12,809 nucleotides of DNA from Candidatus Rifleibacteriota bacterium. Its GTDB lineage: Bacteria > Riflebacteria > Ozemobacteria > Ozemobacterales > Ozemobacteraceae. The translations under genes and the position numbers were made by a program. The notes beneath the pieces are model-generated. The model saw only the letters and a program-made list of their open reading frames with translations. It did no database searches and was not told the DNA's origin. Numbering within the stretch: position 1 is the first letter of the stretch; every line of letters begins with the position of its first letter. The stretch lies in the NCBI GenBank assembly GCA_029564115.1, contig JAKQQP010000066.1:1-12809 (forward strand), read 5' to 3'. Below are positions 1 through 7,080 of the stretch, piece after piece.

Positions 1-3000
1 GTTTTTCTTCGGGTTCAGGCTCAGGCTGCGCCATCTGGCTCATGCGGACCATAAGCTTCTGATAATCAGTTTCTTCGAAGCGGTGCAAGTTATCACGAAT
101 CACGGCTATGAGTTTGTGACTGCCAATGGCCCGGCAAAAGCCATCGAATGGCTCGGCAATCTCTTTTTGCTGTTCGGGCTTCAGCCCGGCAAACTCATAC
201 ATGCCACAAAGCTTGCTTTTAAGATCGGTGACCGCCTTTTTCGCTTTTTCTATCTCGGATGCTATCTGCCGGTCGATTTCTTCCCGCAGTGAATCGGTCA
301 GAGTCTTGAGCTGCTGCATGCAGGTGCCGCGATAACTGTCTCTGGCGGTCAGAATCTGGCTGATCTGGTTGGCCTGATTACCCGGAATATAGGAGAAATT
401 TGGTTCCTGGCTCTGAATGAACTTTCTGGCATTGTCGAAAATACCTTTTTGCGGCCCATTCATGAACTTACGGATCGGGTCGACCGACTTTTCCTTTAAA
501 TCGAGCAGGTCATCGTATTGCCGGGAAAATTCGGTCAAATACCAGGTATAAGGCTTGCCCGAAAAGCCTTTGAGCTTTTCTATAACCGGTTTCAGTTCTT
601 CCATGAAAGGATACTGCGCTGCCTGGGCGGCCAGAGGGGTCAGCTGGTTTTTGAGTTCCTGCATGGCATTGCCGGTTTCTTTTGCCAATGCTTTGGCTTC
701 ATTGCTTTGCGGGGGAGCATCGAAGAAGTCTTCAAAAAATTCTTTGAGAGAGCGCACCTGGGATGCGGTGAACTCGATCTGTGGCTCAAGAATCATATTG
801 GCGTGCTGCTGGGTATTGCGCAGCGCCTTTTCAAGCTCAGTATCTTCAAGAATATTCGCGTCTGACCTCACTTCAAGCTTACCCCTCGACCAGAGGCTGG
901 CAACGTTGCACAGAACCGCAGCAAAACTCCAGCCATAGGGTTTTCGCTCAAACCGCTCGACCAGCAGCTTCATGGTGGTGCGGAAACCGCCGCGGTTGTT
1001 GCTCTGGATATACGCCAGAATTTCCTGTTCTGATTCGGGCAATGAGCTAACATTGTCGTCGTAAAGGCCCTGATTTTTGAGAAACCTGCCGATATCGTTT
1101 TCGTTGTAAGCCATACCACGCAACATGCGCAGATTTGAGTAAATGCGGCTGATCAGATCGTTGAAGCCGGCAAATATTCTTGTCTGGGCATCTTCTGAGC
1201 TGCTTTCGATATCAGCCCCGGCCACAAAAAGCTTTGCCTGGCCAAGTAATTTCTTCAGCCTTTCCTGAAGGTCGGTGTAACGCTCACGATTCTGAAAGCC
1301 CTTGTCGGTAAGAATTCTTTTAACGGTTTCCTGCTGGGCTATGCTGATGTTCTGCTTGATGTATTTTTCGGTTCGTTTATACATCATAATTTCGCGCATC
1401 AGGCGGTCATCAGGGGGCATGAGCACGATAAGTTCATCATTACCGAGGCTCTGCATACGAAAAAAAGGTTCGTTGCCGATCTGCTCATGGAAAGGGGTTA
1501 TGACGTTGACCGCAAGCTCATACTCGCGGCCATGCAGCCTGCTGTCGAGCTTTCTTGAAAACGGGTAGTCCTGAGACGATTCGGCATAGCGGATTTTGCG
1601 GCTCTTTAAAACATAGTCGAAGATTACCTTTTCGAGTTCTGCCTGTATATCGGCAGCTTCGACTTCTGTGTTCTTGATTTCCAGCTCGACGTCTTTTTCT
1701 TCGTCGGTCAGGTATTCATACAGGTCGCCGCTGAACTGAATGTAACTCTGCTGTTCAAGAAGAGTCAGAGCAGCCTCGATCTTTTTGCGCAGCGCCGGCA
1801 AATCTTTATTAAAGCCATCGAGCATTAAAACGGTCAGGTTTCGCAGAGTCGGTTTGAACTCTCTGACATACTTGACCAGAAAAAGCGTTTTGAGCAGCCT
1901 GATGGCAAAACCGTCATCGAGGTTTTTCTCGGCTTTCAGAATGGACTGCTGAATGTTTGCCTTAAGGGCAGTGCGAATTCCTTCAAACATCAGGTCGAAT
2001 GTGGCCAGCTGGCCGATGCTATGGTCGCCAATCTGAACGGCAACCTGCTGGAACACGCCGAGCATCGATCGTTCGCCGACCGAGCTATGTTTTCCCTCAA
2101 AGGCATTGTGCTGTGAAAGGCTTAAAATAGCGGTCTGAAAGAGGGTAAACTGATAAGGAATGAAGGGGTAGCTGTGGATGAAATGATCGCGGTCCTGGAA
2201 GTTGCGGTAGGTCTGAGAGCCGTCGGCAAAGTCAAAAAGGGTTTTAAAATTGTTCGACTCATTGTGGTAAACGCTGGAAAGATTATCGACGCCCACGTCA
2301 TTTTTCGTCAGCAGGCGTTTCTGAATCACCTCGGCCACATCAGCGCTGGTGAGCTTCATGCGGGTTTTGAAGCGATCCTGAATTTTTGAGAAGTCGTTAC
2401 TCTGCTGTTTGTTCATTTCGCCGACAATCGAATTGATTTCTTCCTGGGCGGTCACGATGACCCAGGCCCGGCCGCGGCATCTGGTGGCGAGACTTTCGGC
2501 AATGGTCTGCAGGTTGGTCATTAACTTCACGTTATCGGCAATGTATTGCCCGATTTCGTCGACAAAAAAGTTCAGCCGGAATTTTGCGGGCTTCTTATCA
2601 AGCCAGGCTTTAATCTGCTCGGCGAAATCTTCGATCGAGAGTTTATACTGGCTGCGATATTTGTCGAGAATTCCGCGGGCTTCGGTTTCGGCGCAGCCGG
2701 TAACCCTGCCGTAGGCGGTAGCAATGTTGACGCTTTCGAGAAGCGCCTGTTCGCGGCCTCTTTCCCAGGTGCGGCCGGATATTTTCTCGTAGGCCGCCTT
2801 AAAATCGGCGTATTGATTGCGGCTATCGAGATCTCTTTCGAACTGGGCGATATGACCCTGTTTGCCGTAATAACCACAGGTTTCGTCGAAAACTTTCACG
2901 AAAACAGAAAGCAGGGCGTCAATTTCGGTTTTGCTGATGACATCTGCTTTTTGGTCGATATTGAACAGAATGCTTTTTGACGGAATAGCAACAGCCCGCT

Positions 3001-3328
3001 TCAGGTCGCCCCTGAGAATTTCGTTGTGTTCACATTTGGGGACGAGAAGATCAAAGGCCGACGCCCCGTCGATCTGACGATTCTCAAGAACCAGAGCCAG
3101 CATTTTTAACAGATGGGATTTCCCTGAGCCAAAGAAGCCGGAGATCCACACACCATTGGAGTTTTCGTAATTTATGTAGGCATCGAGAAAGTTTTCGAGG
3201 CGTTTTTCGATTTCCCTGGTGAGAACATATTCTTCGATTTCGAGCCTGAGACTGGCTTCGTCGTCAGCTTTTATGACGCCTTCGATCGGGCGGTCTACTG
3301 GTTTGGTGAAAATATCTTTGAGCTTCAT
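1..3328 (-). CDS. brxC: BREX system P-loop ATPase BrxC (C-terminus cut by window edge)
   Basis: Large ATPase of the BREX phage-defence system, related to PglY; it acts in the cytoplasm with BrxB, the PglX methyltransferase and PglZ. I read the minus frame from ATG at 3328 to base 1 and found no stop codon, giving about 1,109 residues. Family members are roughly 1,200 residues, so only the C-terminal end is missing. The N-terminus carries a Walker A motif GFFGSGKS (residues 64-71), a Walker B-like FFVDEIG (254-260) and a sensor-like IVTAQE (about 291-296). The rest is rich in charged helices and ends at the edge in a Pro-Glu stretch. A purine-rich AGAGAGG lies before the ATG, 16 bases after the brxB stop, so it is co-transcribed with brxA and brxB. 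The family call rests on the motifs, the size and the neighbours BrxA and BrxB. Confidence 0.93.
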   Translation of the reverse strand, partial: MKLKDIFTKPVDRPIEGVIKADDEASLRLEIEEYVLTREIEKRLENFLDAYINYENSNGVWISGFFGSGKSHLLKMLALVLENRQIDGASAFDLLVPKCEHNEILRGDLKRAVAIPSKSILFNIDQKADVISKTEIDALLSVFVKVFDETCGYYGKQGHIAQFERDLDSRNQYADFKAAYEKISGRTWERGREQALLESVNIATAYGRVTGCAETEARGILDKYRSQYKLSIEDFAEQIKAWLDKKPAKFRLNFFVDEIGQYIADNVKLMTNLQTIAESLATRCRGRAWVIVTAQEEINSIVGEMNKQQSNDFSKIQDRFKTRMKLTSADVAEVIQKRLLTKNDVGVDNLSSVYHNESNNFKTLFDFADGSQTYRNFQDRDHFIHSYPFIPYQFTLFQTAILSLSQHNAFEGKHSSVGERSMLGVFQQVAVQIGDHSIGQLATFDLMFEGIRTALKANIQQSILKAEKNLDDGFAIRLLKTLFLVKYVREFKPTLRNLTVLMLDGFNKDLPALRKKIEAALTLLEQQSYIQFSGDLYEYLTDEEKDVELEIKNTEVEAADIQAELEKVIFDYVLKSRKIRYAESSQDYPFSRKLDSRLHGREYELAVNVITPFHEQIGNEPFFRMQSLGNDELIVLMPPDDRLMREIMMYKRTEKYIKQNISIAQQETVKRILTDKGFQNRERYTDLQERLKKLLGQAKLFVAGADIESSSEDAQTRIFAGFNDLISRIYSNLRMLRGMAYNENDIGRFLKNQGLYDDNVSSLPESEQEILAYIQSNNRGGFRTTMKLLVERFERKPYGWSFAAVLCNVASLWSRGKLEVRSDANILEDTELEKALRNTQQHANMILEPQIEFTASQVRSLKEFFEDFFDAPPQSNEAKALAKETGNAMQELKNQLTPLAAQAAQYPFMEELKPVIEKLKGFSGKPYTWYLTEFSRQYDDLLDLKEKSVDPIRKFMNGPQKGIFDNARKFIQSQEPNFSYIPGNQANQISQILTARDSYRGTCMQQLKTLTDSLREEIDRQIASEIEKAKKAVTDLKSKLCGMYEFAGLKPEQQKEIAEPFDGFCRAIGSHKLIAVIRDNLHRFEETDYQKLMVRMSQMAQPEPEPEEK

Positions 3329-3344
3329 CGGTCAGGCCTCTCTT

Positions 3345-3953
3345 TTATGGTTCACAATTGAAGATGTTAAATGCCCGGTAGTAACCGTCATGGAATACCC
3401 CAAACAGGTTCAATGACGCCCCGGATTCAAGAGAATGCGTGTATTCGCCGGGAAAAAACATCAGGGTTGGCTTATCTTTTGCGGTGCTCTGCAGATTATT
3501 CAGGATGTTGTGCGATCTGATATATGGGAAGACCTCGCCTACACCGGCAATAAACATGACATCAAACTCAGCTTCGGCCATTTTGGCGGCGATCGCCGGA
3601 ATTATATGGGTCTGCGTATCAAGAACGCCTTGCAGCAACTCTTTAAGTTCGTTTTTGCTGACCGTTTTTTCTATTTCGAGGGTTTGCTCCCATATCTCTC
3701 GCTTTTCCAGCAGCTCGACAGTAAGATCGTAGAGATTGATTTCCAGAACTCTGATTCCCTTTTGTTCAAGCTTGTTGACCAGCTGGTTCTGCAATCTGAT
3801 CATTTCGTTATTTTCTTCTGGCCGGTATGGGCAGATGAAAAACGGGATCTCGTTATTAAGGCCCTGCTTTTTCAGAAAACGCGGCCCTGAGATGACGGAA
3901 AAAAGGTGCCGGAATCTCTCAGAAGGTGATCTGTCAAAAATGCTTTCATTCAT
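3345..3953 (-). CDS. brxB: BREX protein BrxB (DUF1788)
   Basis: BrxB is a conserved small component of BREX. Its biochemical role is poorly defined, but the family is found with BrxA and BrxC in type 1 systems. The 202-residue product has the usual length. It also has family-typical blocks: an N-terminal RFRHLFSVISGPRFL, a central MFIAGVGEVFPYIRSHNIL and then PTLMFFPGEYT near residues 165-175. No membrane segment or signal peptide is apparent. The ATG at 3953 overlaps the end of brxA by 8 bases and is preceded by AGAGGA, which suggests translational coupling. The stop is 16 bases ahead of brxC. I see no frameshift or missing block. Confidence 0.93.
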   Translation of the reverse strand: MNESIFDRSPSERFRHLFSVISGPRFLKKQGLNNEIPFFICPYRPEENNEMIRLQNQLVNKLEQKGIRVLEINLYDLTVELLEKREIWEQTLEIEKTVSKNELKELLQGVLDTQTHIIPAIAAKMAEAEFDVMFIAGVGEVFPYIRSHNILNNLQSTAKDKPTLMFFPGEYTHSLESGASLNLFGVFHDGYYRAFNIFNCEP

Positions 3954-4560
3954 GGCGGGCGGTCCTCTTTAGTTCGAACACCGGAAAAACGGCCAGTTCA
4001 TTCTGGTGTTCAGCTGGTATTGCCTCAATCAGTTTTGGGCTCAGCATAACGGGATTGATGGTGAAGTTTGCGTTTAAAAATTCGGCTTCACGCAGCATTT
4101 TGAAAAGCACCTGGCGGAGTTTGGCCCTGGTGGTCTGGCTGAGGGTTTCAATTTCTTCGTGCCATTCAGCTTTTCGGTTGAGGAAGAAATCGAATTCTTC
4201 GGGCCTAAGATCATTTTGCAGGCTGATAAGCCTTTCTCGCATAACCTCACTGGCAAAAGCCGCTATGAAACGATATTCTCTGCACACGGCAAGCCAGAGA
4301 ATGTGCTTCTGTTCCTGGATATCGCCATCGCAAAGAATTTCGAGCTCTCTGTCTGAAAGGTGTCTGAGTCGTTTGACGATCTCGTATGTTATTCTTTGAG
4401 CGCTTTTCAGGGTTCTCGTCTGCAGAATATTGTCGGCCAGAACCTGCTTTTTCACTGCTTCCCAGTCACGGCCGGTCTGATACATGCGCGCAAAAGTTAT
4501 GGCGTCGTGAAGGAACAGCCCCCCGGTTGTGAACGACATACTGTATGTTTGCTGGTTCAA
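3946..4560 (-). CDS. brxA: BREX protein BrxA (DUF1819), probable TTG start
   Basis: BrxA is a small helical protein; family members have been reported to bind DNA. It is the first gene of this BREX operon. Recognisable blocks are MSFTTGG near the N-terminus, DWEAVKKQVL, NILQTRT, ILWLAVCREYRFI, EWHEEIETL and RAKLRQVLFKMLREA, all typical of DUF1819. I chose TTG at 4560 (204 aa) because a GAGG lies 8 bases upstream and the resulting start, MNQQTYSMSFTTGG, looks like the short leader seen in the family. The frame is open to a GTG at 4617. However, that segment uses rare codons (CGA, CGG, AGA, ATA), lacks a clear ribosome site and would begin only a few bases after the predicted transcription start. 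An ATG at 4539 is the other option, without a good ribosome site. The stop overlaps brxB. Confidence 0.9.
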   Translation of the reverse strand: MNQQTYSMSFTTGGLFLHDAITFARMYQTGRDWEAVKKQVLADNILQTRTLKSAQRITYEIVKRLRHLSDRELEILCDGDIQEQKHILWLAVCREYRFIAAFASEVMRERLISLQNDLRPEEFDFFLNRKAEWHEEIETLSQTTRAKLRQVLFKMLREAEFLNANFTINPVMLSPKLIEAIPAEHQNELAVFPVFELKRTARHE

Positions 4561-4631
4561 AGTTAATGCCTCAGCGTCTTCTGTTTTTACTACTGTTCTC
4601 CGTATCTCTCGGTACACGATTCTTTCGCGCC

Positions 4632-4660
4632 AAGATAAACGATTTTCGGGGTTTAGTCAA
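4632..4660 (-). promoter_or_regulatory. Sigma70-type promoter of the BREX operon
   Basis: On the minus strand TTGACT (4660-4655) is separated by exactly 17 bases from TATCTT (4637-4632). Transcription should begin near 4625 and run into brxA-brxB-brxC. Five of six bases match consensus at the -35 and four of six at the -10. The promoter is what argues against the GTG at 4617 as the brxA start. No BrxR/WYL-type regulator gene is next to it; the upstream gene is the replicative helicase. Confidence 0.7.
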
Positions 4661-4704
4661 ATTGTCGTGGGCGTAAACTCCCTAATAAATTCTTTTTTTA
4701 TTTT

Positions 4705-4889
4705 TTCCAGTTTCCAACTCCCCCTTAAGGGGGGGGAGTCGGAATGGAAATGGAGTTCTTCCAGCCAATTTCCAGCCTGGAAAATAACAAGAAGGCCACA
4801 AAATCGCGGCAGTCCGAAAGAATCTTTCCAATTCGGATTTGAGTTGGAAGCGCCTCTGGACTGATTTTTTTCCAACACAGCGCTTGGAA
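4705..4889. repeat. Array of ten TTCCA-core repeats in both orientations (iteron-like)
   Basis: TTCCA occurs on the plus strand at 4705, 4712, 4759, 4770, 4826 and 4870, and its complement TGGAA at 4745, 4778, 4845 and 4885. The expanded consensus is about TTTCCA(A/G). Several copies pair into dyads: 4869-4875 with 4884-4890, 4825-4831 with 4844-4850, and a perfect 15-base palindrome at 4769-4783. Nine bases, TTCCAACTC, recur at 4712-4720 and inverted at 4841-4849; TTCCAGCC recurs at 4759 and 4770. Chance would give well under one copy of this five-base core in such a span. Function is inferred: binding sites for a replication initiator or a repressor. Confidence 0.75.
4711..4750. repeat. GC-rich palindrome with flanking TTTCCA arms
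   Basis: The core is ACTCCCCC (4717-4724), TTAA, then a run of eight G (4729-4736) and AGT. It is bracketed by TTTCCA (4711-4716) and TGGAAA (4745-4750), so a long imperfect hairpin or cruciform can form. Neither strand has a T-tract directly after it, so it does not look like an intrinsic terminator. It sits inside the TTCCA repeat array and beside the AT-rich tract. Confidence 0.6.
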
Positions 4890-4933
4890 ACTGACGGGGG
4901 GTCGCCCGACCTCAGACTAGTTTTTACGCCTGA

Positions 4934-6160
4934 TTACAGACCAAGTTTTTCGTCTTCACTCTGCTCGACAATTACAGCCTCTGGCTTAAATTTGCCGGTT
5001 AGCCCGGCTTTGTCCTTTTTTTTCGAAAGCTTGAAAACGCCCTTTTCAGCTCCGGCTTTCCAATAGTTATAAGCCGATGATTTTGAGACCCCCCTTTGTT
5101 TGGCGCGAGCGAGAAACTCTTCCTGGCTAAGCTGTTCGCTTTCGTCGTTCCAGAGATTGGCGATTTTTTGTTCGACCGACCTGGTTCCTTTTTCCCGGGA
5201 AACCTCAGCAATCTCATCTGTGTCGGCCTCGCGCCAGAAAATTTCGCCGGGTTTTCGGCTATGTGCTATAAGTTTTTTGAAAGCCGGCTGGCCTTGCCCG
5301 TCTTTCCAACCTAGTCGGTTTCCGCGCTTAGGTGCAATCAGTTCGAAAACCCCAGCGATAGCAGTGGTCTTTATACCCAGCACAGCCCTGACAGCATTGG
5401 CCCATTCTGCTGAACCTGCGCTTAGATAGGCTAAGTCAGTGCCCTGCCACATGTCTTTGTCTTTGGCTCTCAGCGGCTTATTTGTATGATGAACAATTAT
5501 GCAGCCGATACAGGCTTCACTTATGCAAGGCAGAATCGTATTTCGTAAAAACCGACTTACTGTTTCCTGGGATGAAGCGTCTCCGCCAAGGAAGGCAAAT
5601 ACGGGGTCGATAACCACGAAATCGTAAGGCTCACCCGTATTTCTGCTGACAGCGCTTTTTATCAGCTGCGCAACTTTTTCACCCGTAACTGTTGAAATAC
5701 TTATAATATCCACCTGTTTTTTGGCTTCTACAGCCCTTCGGCCTGTCAGACCAAGGCCTCTGGTAACGCCTTCGATTTCTTCTGCGATGTCACCTTCATC
5801 ATTTTCTGCCTGAATCAGAAGGGATCTAAGCTTCCTCCTTGGGGTAATACCGAAGCAACTCTGCCCCATACCCCACGTGAGGAGACACTGCATGGTGAAT
5901 GAGCTCTTGCCTATCCCTGTAGGGCCGGCCAGGAGAAGGATGCCTTTTTGACACAGATAGCGATCTTTTAGCAGCTCAGTTTCGTCCTTGCCCTTTGCTA
6001 TAGGTTTTATAGTAGCGGCATTGACGACAGTAAAATCTATCTGGTTTTCAGATTCGGCTGATCGCGGTTCTGGCTCAGGACAAGCCTCAATCCCTTCGAA
6101 GCATTGAAGGATTAATTCTTTTTCGCCTTCGGAAAGCGTATTACTTCTATCGTCGTTCAT
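4934..6160 (-). CDS. RepA/DnaB-like replicative helicase (AAA_25-type ATPase)
   Basis: Predicted hexameric RecA-fold ATPase that would unwind DNA at the element's replication fork. The 408-residue product has a Walker A GPTGIGKSS (residues 79-87), QAEND (about 117-121), a Walker B-like FVVIDPVFAF with Asp185, and VHHTNKP (223-229). These are typical of RSF1010 RepA-like helicases. The C-terminal part (about 325-385), with QLSQEEFLARAKQRGVSKS, looks like a winged-helix DNA-binding domain followed by a lysine-rich stretch. The ATG overlaps the primase stop by four bases (ATGA), so the two are probably translationally coupled and act together. The repeat array begins some 45 bases beyond its stop. 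It lacks obvious zinc-finger or TOPRIM parts, so it is not a P4 alpha-type fusion; that role is split between two genes here. Confidence 0.85.
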   Translation of the reverse strand: MNDDRSNTLSEGEKELILQCFEGIEACPEPEPRSAESENQIDFTVVNAATIKPIAKGKDETELLKDRYLCQKGILLLAGPTGIGKSSFTMQCLLTWGMGQSCFGITPRRKLRSLLIQAENDEGDIAEEIEGVTRGLGLTGRRAVEAKKQVDIISISTVTGEKVAQLIKSAVSRNTGEPYDFVVIDPVFAFLGGDASSQETVSRFLRNTILPCISEACIGCIIVHHTNKPLRAKDKDMWQGTDLAYLSAGSAEWANAVRAVLGIKTTAIAGVFELIAPKRGNRLGWKDGQGQPAFKKLIAHSRKPGEIFWREADTDEIAEVSREKGTRSVEQKIANLWNDESEQLSQEEFLARAKQRGVSKSSAYNYWKAGAEKGVFKLSKKKDKAGLTGKFKPEAVIVEQSEDEKLGL

Positions 6161-7026
6161 AAGGTCTGCTTCCTTAAAAATAGTATTTTCTGCTCGATAG
6201 CCTGGGAGCCGTCCTTGTATCTTTTTCCACCTGGCATGCGTACCCAGGAACCTTTATTCCACATGTTGCTGTCAGCCCCTAATTTTATCGCGAGCCTAAA
6301 AAAGTTTCTGATTTTGGATTCTTGAACCAATTGAACGTCAAACCAGCCGTGCAGGCTTTTTCCGCCCGAATCTACAACAAGAACCAGAGGAACGACGCGG
6401 TCCAAAGCGCTTAAAAGAGTTGCCTGATCAATTTTCGAAAGCGCTGGATCGTCGAATTCAACTACCAGATATTTTCTGTAATCGATGTTGTCCTGGCATC
6501 GGATTACAACCCCCTTTTCATTCTCGATTCCCTCCGCGTCGGATATTGGGTTCGAGACGATATACTGCATACTTGCGGCATAGGGAGCCAGCGCAATTGG
6601 CGCTGCAGACAAGGGCTTGTAAAGGTCAGAGCCATAGCAAATCACTTCATTTTCCCTGAAAAGACTGAGGATAGCTTCACTGGCACTTGATTTTGTTGTC
6701 TGATCAAAGAGCGGTTTGTAAGACTGCAAAATACTTGCCCTGAGCGCCTCGTCTTTGTCACACAGCGGAACTGGTTGTTCAATTCTCGTAGAACCCGTGT
6801 CTCTTTTATCTGCCAGGTATTTCAGGATATTTTGTGTTTCTCCATTAAACTGGCTTTCTGGTTTCCCTATTATTTCTGCCATCTTGTTCAGAAGATCGTG
6901 AGCTTTTTCAACTGGGAAGCGCGCAACAAGGAATCCTGCCATTTTTAACAGCCAGGCGTGCCTGTTTCCTGGTGATATGGGCGAGTTAAGGATTTTGATG
7001 AGGCGTTTCGGTAATACTTTTGTCAT
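6157..7026 (-). CDS. Archaeo-eukaryotic-type (AEP) primase
   Basis: Predicted primase making primers for the element's polymerase. The C-terminal half of the 289 residues shows an AEP motif series: the acidic motif VVEFDD (188-193), the VDSGGKSLHGWF block with the motif II His226 (218-229), and the WVRMPGG segment (261-267), preceded by Asp252. The N-terminal ~120 residues have no motif I recognise and are probably helical. Start choice is supported by AGGAG six bases before the ATG at 7026. The gene follows polA by 54 bases and overlaps the helicase gene, so polymerase, primase and helicase form one transcription unit. At about 290 residues it is short compared with full primase-polymerases and lacks a helicase domain. 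Confidence 0.8.
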   Translation of the reverse strand: MTKVLPKRLIKILNSPISPGNRHAWLLKMAGFLVARFPVEKAHDLLNKMAEIIGKPESQFNGETQNILKYLADKRDTGSTRIEQPVPLCDKDEALRASILQSYKPLFDQTTKSSASEAILSLFRENEVICYGSDLYKPLSAAPIALAPYAASMQYIVSNPISDAEGIENEKGVVIRCQDNIDYRKYLVVEFDDPALSKIDQATLLSALDRVVPLVLVVDSGGKSLHGWFDVQLVQESKIRNFFRLAIKLGADSNMWNKGSWVRMPGGKRYKDGSQAIEQKILFLRKQTL

Positions 7027-7047
7027 TTATATCTCCTGATAAACAGT

Positions 7048-7072
7048 GCTGATGCCAATTAAGCAAATCAGC
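7048..7072 (-). other. Small stem-loop between polymerase and primase genes
   Basis: GCTGAT (7048-7053) and ATCAGC (7067-7072) form a six-base stem around a 13-base loop in the 54-base gap. No T-tract follows on the minus strand, so read-through into the primase gene is expected. It could be a weak processing or spacing element or chance. Confidence 0.35.
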
Positions 7073-7080
7073 GTTTGGGT

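Larger units (their letters stand above)
4561..4933. other. Intergenic control region between replication and BREX genes
   Basis: This 373-base stretch has no convincing gene. Moving from the helicase stop toward brxA it holds an array of TTCCA-core repeats (4705-4889), a GC-rich palindrome inside the array (4711-4750), an AT-rich tract (about 4683-4708) and the BREX promoter (4632-4660). The combination of short repeated sites beside an AT-rich tract, directly after a helicase gene, resembles a replication origin. A repressor operator upstream of BREX is the main alternative. Confidence 0.6.

Noticed and set aside
2546..2980. Plus-strand open frame of 144 codons opposite brxC, and several similar frames across 83-3416
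   Set aside because: They lie opposite a continuous coding frame with clear BrxC motifs, have no domain pattern and no convincing ribosome sites.
4561..4617. Longer BrxA start at GTG 4617
   Set aside because: Too close to the predicted transcription start, no ribosome site, and codon use unlike the rest of the gene; kept only as an alternative.
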